A program made the translations under genes and the position numbers. A model generated the notes under the pieces. The model was given only the letters and a program-made list of their open reading frames with translations. It was not told the origin of the DNA and ran no database searches. Shown here one piece after another: positions 8,744 through 15,293 of a stretch of DNA of 64,000 nt. The stretch comes from Gorillibacterium massiliense (GTDB lineage: Bacteria; Bacillota; Bacilli; Paenibacillales; NBRC-103111). The stretch lies in NCBI RefSeq assembly GCF_000455485.1, contig NZ_CBQR020000071.1:20590-84589 (forward strand). Reading direction: 5' to 3'. Numbering within the stretch: position 1 is the first letter of the stretch; each line of letters begins with the position of its first letter.

Positions 8744-9509
8744 TATCGGTGTCAATTTGATGCATCGATCCTTTCACCAAGATCGGGAGTTAGTTGTCGC
8801 ACGAGCGACTGAAAATCACGTCACGCCCCTTATCATTACAGGGACGAGCCTGAGAAACAGCATAGAAGCGTCCCGTTATGCCGGGCGATACCCTGGAAAG
8901 TTGTATGCTACAACAGGAGTTCATCCCCATGATGCGAAGAACTGCAACGAAGAGACAATCACGAAAATAAAAGAACTGGCGGCACTTCCGCAGGTAGTAG
9001 CGATCGGAGAATGCGGCCTGGATTATAATCGTGATTTTTCGCCGCGGGACGTACAGCGCAAATGGTTTACGGAGCAAGTGGGGTTGGCGCTTGAGTTAAA
9101 CATGCCGTTATTTCTGCATGAGCGGGAGGCTTTTTCAGATTTTGCTTCGATTCTAAAGGAAAACGAGGTCAAGAAGGCCGTTGTTCATTGTTTTACCGGA
9201 ACAGTACATGAGCTTAATACTTACCTTGAATTGGGTTTCCATATTGGGATAACCGGCTGGATTTGCGATGAACGTAGAGGCAATCATTTGAAGGAACTAG
9301 TCCGAAGGATTCCGTTGAACCGCCTTATGATCGAGACAGATGCACCGTTTTTGACTCCGCGAGATTTGAAGGAAAAGCCGGTAGATGGACGGAACGAACC
9401 TGCATTCCTGCCGCACATCCTGCAAACTGTGGCCCGATGCGTCGAAAAATCGGTGGATGAGGTTGCGAAGGCTACGACGGAGACAGCAAGGGAGTTTTTC
9501 GGTATTTAA
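8724..9509 (+). CDS. tatD: TatD family metal-dependent nuclease
   Basis: The ATG at 8724 has AAGGGGAG upstream; longer starts would be read through the kptA end. Motifs of a TIM-barrel metallohydrolase are IDIGVNL (in place of HxH, as in E. coli TatD), TTGVHPHDA (residues 63-71), GECGLDYNRDF (about 95), HCFTGT (about 155), GITGWICDERRG (about 175) and ETDAPFLTPRDL (about 205). The whole motif set resembles E. coli TatD itself more than the YabD/YcfH branch usual in Bacillales. TatD is a 3'-5' exonuclease acting on DNA and RNA. In this operon a role in trimming damaged RNA ends is the natural inference. Confidence 0.9.
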   Translation: MSNPIIDIGVNLMHRSFHQDRELVVARATENHVTPLIITGTSLRNSIEASRYAGRYPGKLYATTGVHPHDAKNCNEETITKIKELAALPQVVAIGECGLDYNRDFSPRDVQRKWFTEQVGLALELNMPLFLHEREAFSDFASILKENEVKKAVVHCFTGTVHELNTYLELGFHIGITGWICDERRGNHLKELVRRIPLNRLMIETDAPFLTPRDLKEKPVDGRNEPAFLPHILQTVARCVEKSVDEVAKATTETAREFFGI

Positions 9510-9568
9510 TGATGTCGAAGTGAAAACACGAGATGGATGATATTTTTAATGGCATGGAGGATACTGGG

Positions 9569-10498
9569 ATGAAGGTCTTATTTTGCTCTGATCCTTTGAA
9601 TAACAAGGCTGTTGACCAAGAATATGAGCAAGAATACAAATATGCTCGAAAGTTAGGGATGGATGTCTATCTGATCTCACTGGAGTCCGTTTTAGTGGGG
9701 GAGCTAGCCCAAGCAGTTAAGCAGGTTCCAACATTCGAAATACCTGAAAGATTCATCTACAGGGGATGGATGATAAAGCCGCATGATTACGACCAGTTAT
9801 ATCTCGCATTAGAGCGGAAAAACGCCGTCTTGATCAACTCTCCCTCCGAATATAGAAATGGACACTATTTTCCTTATTCATATGAGGTAATTAAAAAGGT
9901 AACTCCACATAGCATTTGGTTTGAAATAGGAGAACTAGCAAACGGGTTTGACGATCTGTTTGAAAAGATTCGTATATTTGAAAACAAACCAGTCATTGTC
10001 AAGGATTACGTAAAGTCCAGAAAACACGAGTGGGAAGACGCATGTTACATACCTGATGCCTCAGACAAGCAAAGAGTTCAAAAGGTTATCCAAACCTTCA
10101 TTGATCGTCAAGCCACGGAGTTAAATGGCGGTATTGTGATTCGCGAGTATATTCAACTGGAGCAACTATCCAAGCATCCCAAAAGCGGTATGCCGTTATC
10201 GAACGAGTATCGGCTATTTTTCCTTCATCATAAGCTGGTTCAGTGTATGGGGTATTGGGATGAAGCGGTTTATCAACAAGGGATTCCAGAGCTGGATTCG
10301 TTTATAGAGTTAGCAAAGGGAATATCGAGTCAGTTTTTTACAATGGATATTGCCAAGACCACTAGTGGAGAATGGACGGTTATCGAAATAGGGGATGGGC
10401 AGGTTTCAGGGCTTCCAAGTCATGCGGATTTGGACCATTATTATAAATCGATTCTGGAAATAGAGGTAAACAAAGAGGAAGGGGGGATGACAACATGA
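9569..10498 (+). CDS. R2K-type ATP-grasp ligase
   Basis: The ATG at 9569 (MKVLFCSDP) has GGAGG 8 bases upstream; earlier ATGs at 9533 and 9554 lack one. The protein has the ATP-grasp N-domain and a central nucleotide-binding part with two closely spaced lysines in KPVIVKDYVKSRKHEW (about residues 150-165). It continues with GGIVIREYIQLE, EYRLFFLHHKLV and a C-terminal metal-binding FTMDIAKTTSGEWTVIEIGDG. The paired lysines are the signature of the R2K clade named by Burroughs and Aravind (CDC123-related), proposed to work in biological conflicts as a ligase. Its substrate is unknown. The stop overlaps the next start (ATGA), and it sits between tatD and an ADP-ribosylglycohydrolase. Confidence 0.75.
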   Translation: MKVLFCSDPLNNKAVDQEYEQEYKYARKLGMDVYLISLESVLVGELAQAVKQVPTFEIPERFIYRGWMIKPHDYDQLYLALERKNAVLINSPSEYRNGHYFPYSYEVIKKVTPHSIWFEIGELANGFDDLFEKIRIFENKPVIVKDYVKSRKHEWEDACYIPDASDKQRVQKVIQTFIDRQATELNGGIVIREYIQLEQLSKHPKSGMPLSNEYRLFFLHHKLVQCMGYWDEAVYQQGIPELDSFIELAKGISSQFFTMDIAKTTSGEWTVIEIGDGQVSGLPSHADLDHYYKSILEIEVNKEEGGMTT

Positions 10499-11380
10499 AT
10501 GATGAACATTTGCTCGATAGAATCAAAGGCGTAATGTATGGGGTTGTCGTTGGGGATGCATTGGGAGGAACGACGGAATTTTTGACTATCCCGGAGATTC
10601 GTTCCCAATATGGATACCTAAAAGATATCATCGGCGGCGGGGTCTGGAAGTTGGAGCCTGGGGAAGTGACCGATGACACCATGATGACGCTTTGCATAGC
10701 AGAGGGCATCCTGGAAAATCCGGCTGATCCGATGGAGCCGATCGGACGCCGTTTTTTTGGATTGGTATCGTTCCAAACCGAAAGATATCGGCAACACGAT
10801 TCGCCACGTTTTTAAAAGCTACACAGGGAATTGGTTTGAGGCGGCTTTCCTGACGGATCTGGATCTGGGTCAAAGTGCCGGAAATGGGTCGTTAATGAGA
10901 TGCCTTCCTGTGGCATTAGCCTATCGAAGTCTTTCTGATATAGAACAGGTGTCCAGGATACAGTCCAAGATGACCCACTACGATGAGCGGTGCAATGACG
11001 CATGTGTGATCTATAATCGGATAGCTTTTCGCCTTCTTCATGGTGAAGAACTAAAAAGGGCGATCTTGAGCGAGATAAAGGGATCGGAATACGAGTCGTT
11101 AGTTGAAGAAGCGCCGGATTGTGAATCAAGCGGCTTTGTCATCCATACCTTTAGGTGGGTTCTGCACATTCTCCTCAGCTCATCTGATTTCAGCGAAGTC
11201 GTGCAGCGAGCGGCCAATTTAGGCAATGACTCCGACACAATCGGCGCGATTGCCGGAGGTCTTGCGGGTGTTTATTACGGGTATCGCGCGATTCCGTCGA
11301 CTTATTCGCAGGTGCTTTTGATTAAAGATCGATTGGACGAAGTCTCCAATGGTCTATATCAGCTACGGCTAGGAGGATGA
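10495..11380 (+). pseudogene. ADP-ribosylglycohydrolase family protein, split by a frameshift
   Basis: The first frame (10495-10815) carries the N-terminal signature KGVMYGVVVGDALGGTTEF and the metal motif GEVTDDTMM (residues 60-68). The second frame (entering near 10757, ending 11380) carries QSAGNGSLMR and GNDSDTIGAIAGGLAG, the remaining Mg-binding motifs. The frames join exactly if the seven-T run at 10752-10758 is read as six T, giving RRFLDWYRSKPKD. So either one T was gained, the read is wrong, or ribosomes slip there. Family members remove ADP-ribose from proteins, nucleic acids or small molecules. Next to KptA, a role with ADP-ribosylated RNA ends or ADP-ribose cyclic phosphate is inferred. 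It converges on and overlaps the WYL gene by 12 bases. Confidence 0.85.
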
Positions 11381-12175
11381 CGACTCATACCGTGCCAACG
11401 CCTTTGTTGCCGACTCCATCATGCGCGACTTCAGGCGTTCGCCTTCTTCGATTTTCACCCGCAAACCAAGAAAGCGGATTTTCGATAAAAGAAACTCACT
11501 TTCGTCGGCGGGGTAGGTGACATGGACCCTGTAGATATCGGACGCTTCATCGTAAGTCACCGTTTTTTCAAAACAGGAGAAGGCATAAAGAATGCGGGAT
11601 AATTCCGTATTGTAGGATTGAACCACTTGAATGACGGCCAGTTCTCGACGCTGTTGAAGCAAGTGCTCCATTAAAGCTTTAAGCTCCGTGATTCGATCCT
11701 CGGTCAAGATGGTTTCTTCGACGGAAACGATATTTTGCAGCTTGGTGGACATCAGGGAGCGGTTACGGGTGCAGTACCACTGCAGGTACCACTCCCTTTT
11801 GACCATGTTATATTCCAGCATATAGGGAAAACCGGACTGGTTGGCCTTCACGCCGCCATGCTTGATTTTATAGGTGAGCCGAATTCCCCGGTTCTGCATG
11901 ATCATTTTGCGAATGGAACGGAGCAACGGATGGTAAACCTGCCGTTCTTGGCTTTTGGCTTTTTCAATAATGATACCGCGGATTTCGGTAGACGGTTCGG
12001 CTTGAAGGAGCTGATATAGCTTGCTCAGGGTTTCCGGCGTAAAGGCCTCCAGCGATGCCGGGTGATTCAGCATCGTCTTTAGCCATGTCCGTTCCTGGGA
12101 TGTGAGCGCAAAGGAGCCTGCTTCGTCGAGGCGCGAGATAATTTGGTAATTAAAGATTTTCTCGAACAGGTTCAT
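11369..12175 (-). CDS. WYL-domain protein (second of pair)
   Basis: I start at the ATG complementary to 12173-12175 (MNLFEKIFNYQII), which has GGAAGGAG upstream on the minus strand and overlaps the preceding WYL gene by 26 bases. The 268-residue protein has no clear HTH. Residues about 95-165 form the WYL-like sheet (IMQNRGIRLTYKIK, PYMLEYNMVKREWYLQWY), followed by a WCX-like C-terminal domain (YRVHVTYPADESEFLLSKIRFLG). It may act as a partner of the upstream WYL regulator, forming a hetero-oligomer. Confidence 0.75.
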   Translation of the reverse strand: MNLFEKIFNYQIISRLDEAGSFALTSQERTWLKTMLNHPASLEAFTPETLSKLYQLLQAEPSTEIRGIIIEKAKSQERQVYHPLLRSIRKMIMQNRGIRLTYKIKHGGVKANQSGFPYMLEYNMVKREWYLQWYCTRNRSLMSTKLQNIVSVEETILTEDRITELKALMEHLLQQRRELAVIQVVQSYNTELSRILYAFSCFEKTVTYDEASDIYRVHVTYPADESEFLLSKIRFLGLRVKIEEGERLKSRMMESATKALARYESSSS

Positions 12176-13475
12176 AGTAATTCTGAATCTCCTTCCACTC
12201 CGCGATAAATTCCTTCCGCAACCAAGCGGGTTCCAGCACTTCGCAGCTTGACCCGAAGCTTCGCAGCCAAGGCTTGATTTCATAGATCCCGTTAACGGTT
12301 ATTTCATAGAGAAATGACGAATCGGATTCCTCCGAAATCGTTCCCCACTGCCCTTGCGCCTCTACCCGCTCGCGAACGAAATTGGCTTTGGATCGGTCGG
12401 GGTTGTAGAAACGCGCTACAACTTTTACGGCACGCAACGTATCGATGACCCAGCTGTATTTTAGCTGATCTTCAAGAACACTCAGTCTTTGGGCGAATTC
12501 TTCTTCTGTAACGGCCTCGCCTTCTTCCATTTGAGTCAAGCCTTCCATCCGGAACTTCACGACACCAAGCCGCGCATTATGTCCGGTTAGATACCAGCGC
12601 CCATACTGATGGTCATACACAACCCGAAGGGGAAGGATCGACTGAACATGGCCTTCCGTTTCCCGTTCAAAAAGAGGATTTGTATTTTGGGAAGCATAGT
12701 TCTTGCCTTTTTTCGGAGACAGATAAAGAAAGCTCAACCTTTTTCGCTGCTGAATGGCTTTGAAAATGGTGTACAGGTGCGCTTCATCAAGAATACGCGA
12801 ATGGTAATGGTATTTATACCGGTGGGTTTCCGTTGCATCCGGATGAACGCTTTTTTTACGCAGTGCCTTTTTTAAGGTGTCGCGCAACAAATAGCCTTGT
12901 ACCGACGGTACTTGCGTGTTGGCCATGACATCCACATAATCGAAAAGATCCAAGAGCTCATCATCGGATAAAAGGTTGATTAAATCATTTGCGGCTTTGT
13001 ATTTATACGGCCGTTTATCATCCAAGCGAACGATAACGCCGACTTCTTCTAAATACTTCAAGTCTCCACGCACCGTTTTCTCATCGGGAAGCGGATAGTC
13101 TACGGGCATTTCCTCGACACATAGGTCCTGCAAGTCTTTGGCTGTCATCTCCTGAGTTTGGAGCGCTGTCAATAGTAAGGTTAGGCGTGTGCTTTCCGTT
13201 TCTTTCAGGGATTTCGCCCGATATAGAAAGAGCAGCAGTGGATCGGCGGACTCATAATAATTGTAGCGCAAGCCTTCGGACAGCTCCGTTCCCTGCTTTT
13301 TCGAGAGATTATGATGCAAGGTGTTGAACATCTCTTTGAGATTTCGCACCGTTTTGTCATACGTATGTATGGAGATGCCGAGCCTTTCGGCGAATTGCTG
13401 CCGGTTATAGGCGCCACCAGCTAATGCCAGCATGCGAAGAAATTGAATTTCTTTATCAAAGCTTTCCCGAGCCAC
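12150..13475 (-). CDS. WYL-domain transcriptional regulator
   Basis: 441 residues. The N-terminus has an HTH (YNRQQFAERLGISIHTYDKTVRNL, residues 18-41). A second winged-helix-like segment (LPDEKTVRGDLKYLEEVGVI, about 130) follows. Then come a WYL domain (IQQRKRLSFLYLSPKKGKNY, SILPLRVVYDHQYGRWYLTGHN, about 245-305) and a WCX C-terminus (LRSFGSSCEVLEPAWLRKEF). It is transcribed away from the Y RNA-tRNA-Ro-RtcB arm and precedes a second WYL gene. WYL domains sense ligands, often nucleotides. A natural inference is that this pair senses RNA damage products and controls both arms of the island, in place of the RtcR/sigma-54 control used in Proteobacteria. Confidence 0.85.
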   Translation of the reverse strand: MARESFDKEIQFLRMLALAGGAYNRQQFAERLGISIHTYDKTVRNLKEMFNTLHHNLSKKQGTELSEGLRYNYYESADPLLLFLYRAKSLKETESTRLTLLLTALQTQEMTAKDLQDLCVEEMPVDYPLPDEKTVRGDLKYLEEVGVIVRLDDKRPYKYKAANDLINLLSDDELLDLFDYVDVMANTQVPSVQGYLLRDTLKKALRKKSVHPDATETHRYKYHYHSRILDEAHLYTIFKAIQQRKRLSFLYLSPKKGKNYASQNTNPLFERETEGHVQSILPLRVVYDHQYGRWYLTGHNARLGVVKFRMEGLTQMEEGEAVTEEEFAQRLSVLEDQLKYSWVIDTLRAVKVVARFYNPDRSKANFVRERVEAQGQWGTISEESDSSFLYEITVNGIYEIKPWLRSFGSSCEVLEPAWLRKEFIAEWKEIQNYYEPVRENL

Positions 13476-13495
13476 TTGCGTTCCTCCAAACGGTT

Positions 13496-13524
13496 TTGAA
13501 TCCGGATCCTCTTCATTTTATCAA
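13496..13524 (+). promoter_or_regulatory. Candidate sigma-A promoter for the right arm of the RNA-repair island
   Basis: TTGAAT (13496-13501), 17-base spacer, TATCAA (13519-13524) in the space divergent from the WYL genes. Transcription would begin near 13531, upstream of Y-RNA-like element A. Confidence 0.35.
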
Positions 13525-13570
13525 TCGTAGGAACTGGTGGAAATGGTATTTTTTTAGACATTCTTTTTCT

Positions 13571-13616
13571 TCGCCATACTTTCGCCCTGTTCGCGGGTTA
13601 TCGTTTCGACGATAAT
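13571..13616 (+). repeat. Upstream element copy 1 and hairpin
   Basis: A 23-base segment at 13571-13593 (containing CCATACTT, CGCC and TGTTCG) recurs with 20 of 23 matches at 15199-15221. Both copies lie about 70 bases ahead of a Y-RNA-like element (A and B). A hairpin TTATCG / CGATAA with a TTTCGA loop follows at 13598-13615. It could be a promoter or operator element or part of a longer 5' RNA. Confidence 0.4.
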
Positions 13617-13661
13617 CATGTTATGAAGCTGAGGCCGTGAGGCGCAGATTTCACGAAAATC

Positions 13662-13777
13662 ACGGAGGCGCCTGGAAGGGATACTTCGGTGGCATAAACT
13701 GGTTCGAATCCAATCCGCTCCGTTCCCATCAAAGGGAATGAAGCGTGCAAAAGCCTTTCCAACCCCTTTTCCTCCGT
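13662..13777 (+). ncRNA. Y-RNA-like element A
   Basis: Lower stem ACGGAGG (13662-13668) pairs with CCTCCGT (13771-13777). An asymmetric internal loop has CGCCT on the 5' side and a pyrimidine-rich AACCCCTTTT on the 3' side. The upper stem GGAAGGG (13674-13680) pairs with CCTTTCC (13754-13760). Inside are TACTTCG, a tRNA T-arm-like hairpin (loop TTCGAAT, 13703-13709) and a hairpin with stem TTCCC / GGGAA. Elements B and C have the same architecture with compensatory stem changes. The Ro60 gene lies 1.9 kb downstream. Bacterial Y RNAs bind Ro through a long stem and carry a tRNA-like module, so this is a partial tRNA mimic of that class. Confidence 0.75.
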
Positions 13778-13815
13778 TTACTACTTTAAATTTTCCAAGA
13801 AAGGAGTGCAGAAGC

Positions 13816-13986
13816 ATGCATGAAATGAATCGATTTCCAATGATAAAAGAGTTCGTTTACGAAGAACAGTCCATTAAAAATCAGCTAGAGAGAAACGATT
13901 TACATGACTTCTTCACCCAATCTTATAGAGGCAATCTTTACAAACGCAAATCCGGTTCGGTTAGTCGGTTTTATTCTTCAGGCTAA
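13816..13986 (+). CDS. Small hypothetical protein following Y-RNA-like element A
   Basis: An ATG preceded by AAAGGAG (10 bases upstream) opens a 56-residue ORF that starts 38 bases after Y-RNA-like element A. It begins MHEMNRFPMIKEFVYEEQ, has a charged helix (SIKNQLERNDLHDFF) and ends in a basic, aromatic tail (YRGNLYKRKSG, SRFYSSG). I do not recognise it. The good ribosome site and the terminator 35 bases after the stop favour a real gene; its short length and lack of known family argue for caution. The arrangement copies that of element C, which sits just upstream of the Ro gene. Confidence 0.5.
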   Translation: MHEMNRFPMIKEFVYEEQSIKNQLERNDLHDFFTQSYRGNLYKRKSGSVSRFYSSG

Positions 13987-14021
13987 CTCCTTCCGTGATA
14001 GAGTTGCATATGCGTTCACGT

Positions 14022-14052
14022 AAAGACTGCTTGGTGCCGAGCGGTCTTTTTC
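14022..14052 (+). terminator. Intrinsic terminator
   Basis: Stem AAAGAC-GCT / AGC-GTCTTT (one unpaired base on each arm), loop TGGTGCCG, ending in a T run. It closes the unit of element A and the 56-codon ORF before the tRNA genes. Confidence 0.7.
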
Positions 14053-14113
14053 TATGGTCAAAATGCCATGGGAAAGGATCTGAGGCAACAGGGGTCTTTT
14101 TTCTTACCAAAGT

Positions 14114-14184
14114 CGGGCTATCCAGCAGCCGCGTCAGCTGATTTCCTGCAGTCTTGTAGGAGTTGAACGGAAATAGGGTAGCTC
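14114..14184 (+). ncRNA. Candidate structured RNA or decayed tRNA
   Basis: GGGCTATCC (14114-14122) can pair over 9 bp with GGGTAGCTC (14176-14184) using two G-T pairs. Inside are three nested complementarities: CAGC / GCTG, ATTTCC / GGAAAT and CCTGC / GTAGG. The outline is tRNA-like but there is no proper T-loop or anticodon loop. It directly precedes the tRNA-His gene. Confidence 0.3.
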
Positions 14185-14194
14185 ATCATGATTC

Positions 14195-14270
14195 GGAGGC
14201 CATGGCGAAATGGCTAACGCAGCGGATTGTGACTCCGCGACTACCAGTTCGATTCTGGTTGGCCTCCCCA
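14195..14270 (+). tRNA. tRNA-His (GTG)
   Basis: The acceptor stem pairs GAGGCCA with TGGCCTC, with the extra G at 14195 facing C73 at 14267, the hallmark of tRNA-His. The anticodon stem is GCGGA / TCCGC with loop TTGTGAC. The T-arm is ACCAG-TTCGATT-CTGGT. CCA is encoded (14268-14270). It is the first of four tRNA genes inside the RNA-repair island. Confidence 0.93.
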
Positions 14271-14276
14271 AACTTA

Positions 14277-14350
14277 AGCCCGGTAGCCAAGAGGCAAGGC
14301 AGATGACTTTGACTCATCCAACGCAGGTTCGAATCCTGCCCGGGCTGCCA
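14277..14350 (+). tRNA. tRNA-Gln (TTG)
   Basis: Acceptor stem AGCCCGG / CCGGGCT, discriminator G, encoded CCA. Anticodon stem GATGA / TCATC with loop CTTTGAC (anticodon TTG). T-arm GCAGG-TTCGAAT-CCTGC. It starts 6 bases after tRNA-His. Confidence 0.93.
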
Positions 14351-14356
14351 ACATAT

Positions 14357-14432
14357 GGGTCCATAGCTCAGATGGAAGAGCAACCGTCTTTTAAGCGGTC
14401 GGCCGAAGGTTCGACTCCTTCTGGACCCACCA
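14357..14432 (+). tRNA. tRNA-Lys (TTT)
   Basis: Acceptor stem GGGTCCA / TGGACCC, discriminator A, encoded CCA. Anticodon stem ACCGT / GCGGT with loop CTTTTAA (anticodon TTT). D-arm TAGCTCAGATGGAAGAGCA and T-arm GAAGG-TTCGACT-CCTTC. It starts 6 bases after tRNA-Gln. Confidence 0.95.
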
Positions 14433-14438
14433 ACACTT

Positions 14439-14516
14439 GGCGTGGTGGTGAAACTGGTTGAACACACGGGCCTTTCAAGTCCGGATTTGCGGGTTCGAGC
14501 CCCGTCCACGCCTCCA
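14439..14516 (+). tRNA. tRNA-Glu (TTC), unusual discriminator
   Basis: Acceptor stem GGCGTGG / CCACGCC with encoded CCA. Anticodon stem CGGGC / GTCCG with loop CTTTCAA (anticodon TTC). T-arm GCGGG-TTCGAGC-CCCGT is nearly perfect. The D-arm has only three pairs (GTG / CAC) and a long loop. The discriminator base is T, whereas bacterial tRNA-Glu normally has a purine there, so charging may be weak. Confidence 0.88.
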
Positions 14517-14591
14517 AATCTTTATAGGGTTGTATCCTGTCAAACTCTATTATGAAAGGAAGAAGCCAACCTTGCGTCACAGGTGACACTT

Positions 14592-15188
14592 ATGAAAAGA
14601 CGACAACTCCCCATGATTCACGAAACCTTATTCCGCAACGTTATGGAACGAGAACTGACGCTGAACGAAGTGTTTTACCGAATTCGGAGCTTTATGGAAA
14701 TCGATCCGCGCGCGTCTTACCAATTGGTGATTGGAACGGATGCTCAGGTGCATACAGGACATACGAAGTTCATTACTTCCATAGTTATTATTCGGCCTGG
14801 CCGGGGAGCATGGTTCTGCTATCGTCAAGTCATCATTCCCCGCGAGATCAAATCCCTTCAAGAAAAACTCAGTCTGGAAACGACGTTCAGCCAGGAAATC
14901 GCGATGTATTTTGACCATGAAAAACGGGCTCGTCTCGAAGACATCGTCATGCCGTACGTTTATCAGCAAGCAGGTTTGCAGCTGTTTATTGATATCGATG
15001 CAGGTACGGATGCGAAACGAAACCGGACTTCGGCGTTAGTAGCGGATTTGGTAGGAAGAATTGAAGCAATGGGACTATCGGCTAGAGTCAAACCGGAAGC
15101 AATCGTGGCATCATCCGTTTCCAACCGTTTTACCAAGACTCCATATCGAGGTGCTGGGGTAAAAACCGCATCTCCGGTTTTCGGATAA
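14592..15188 (+). CDS. YkuK family (DUF458) RNase H-fold protein
   Basis: The ATG at 14592 has AGGTGA 5 bases upstream; a GTG at 14583 would add three residues. The protein carries LVIGTDAQVHTGHTKFITSIVI (residues about 45-66) and LQLFIDIDAGTD (about 130-141). Acidic residues on the first and later strands suit an RNase H-like fold, as described for the DUF458/YkuK family. The family has no proven substrate. Its place directly after four tRNA genes and before two Y-RNA-like elements suggests it acts on structured RNA in this island. Confidence 0.82.
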   Translation: MKRRQLPMIHETLFRNVMERELTLNEVFYRIRSFMEIDPRASYQLVIGTDAQVHTGHTKFITSIVIIRPGRGAWFCYRQVIIPREIKSLQEKLSLETTFSQEIAMYFDHEKRARLEDIVMPYVYQQAGLQLFIDIDAGTDAKRNRTSALVADLVGRIEAMGLSARVKPEAIVASSVSNRFTKTPYRGAGVKTASPVFG

Positions 15189-15198
15189 AATTTTCCCG

Positions 15199-15221
15199 TC
15201 GGCATACTTCCGCCATGTTCG
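15199..15221 (+). repeat. Upstream element copy 2
   Basis: Second copy of the 23-base segment seen at 13571-13593 (GCATACTT, CGCC, TGTTCG). It begins 11 bases after the YkuK stop and 73 bases ahead of Y-RNA-like element B. Confidence 0.4.
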
Positions 15222-15293
15222 GAAAACCGAGGATGAGCGATGATAGGAGCATGAAACAGAGATAAGCGTTACGAATGAAAAGAAAAACGGATT

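Noticed and set aside
14186-14589. ORFs on both strands over the tRNA genes
   Set aside because: They are translations of tRNA sequence; tRNA folds explain every base.
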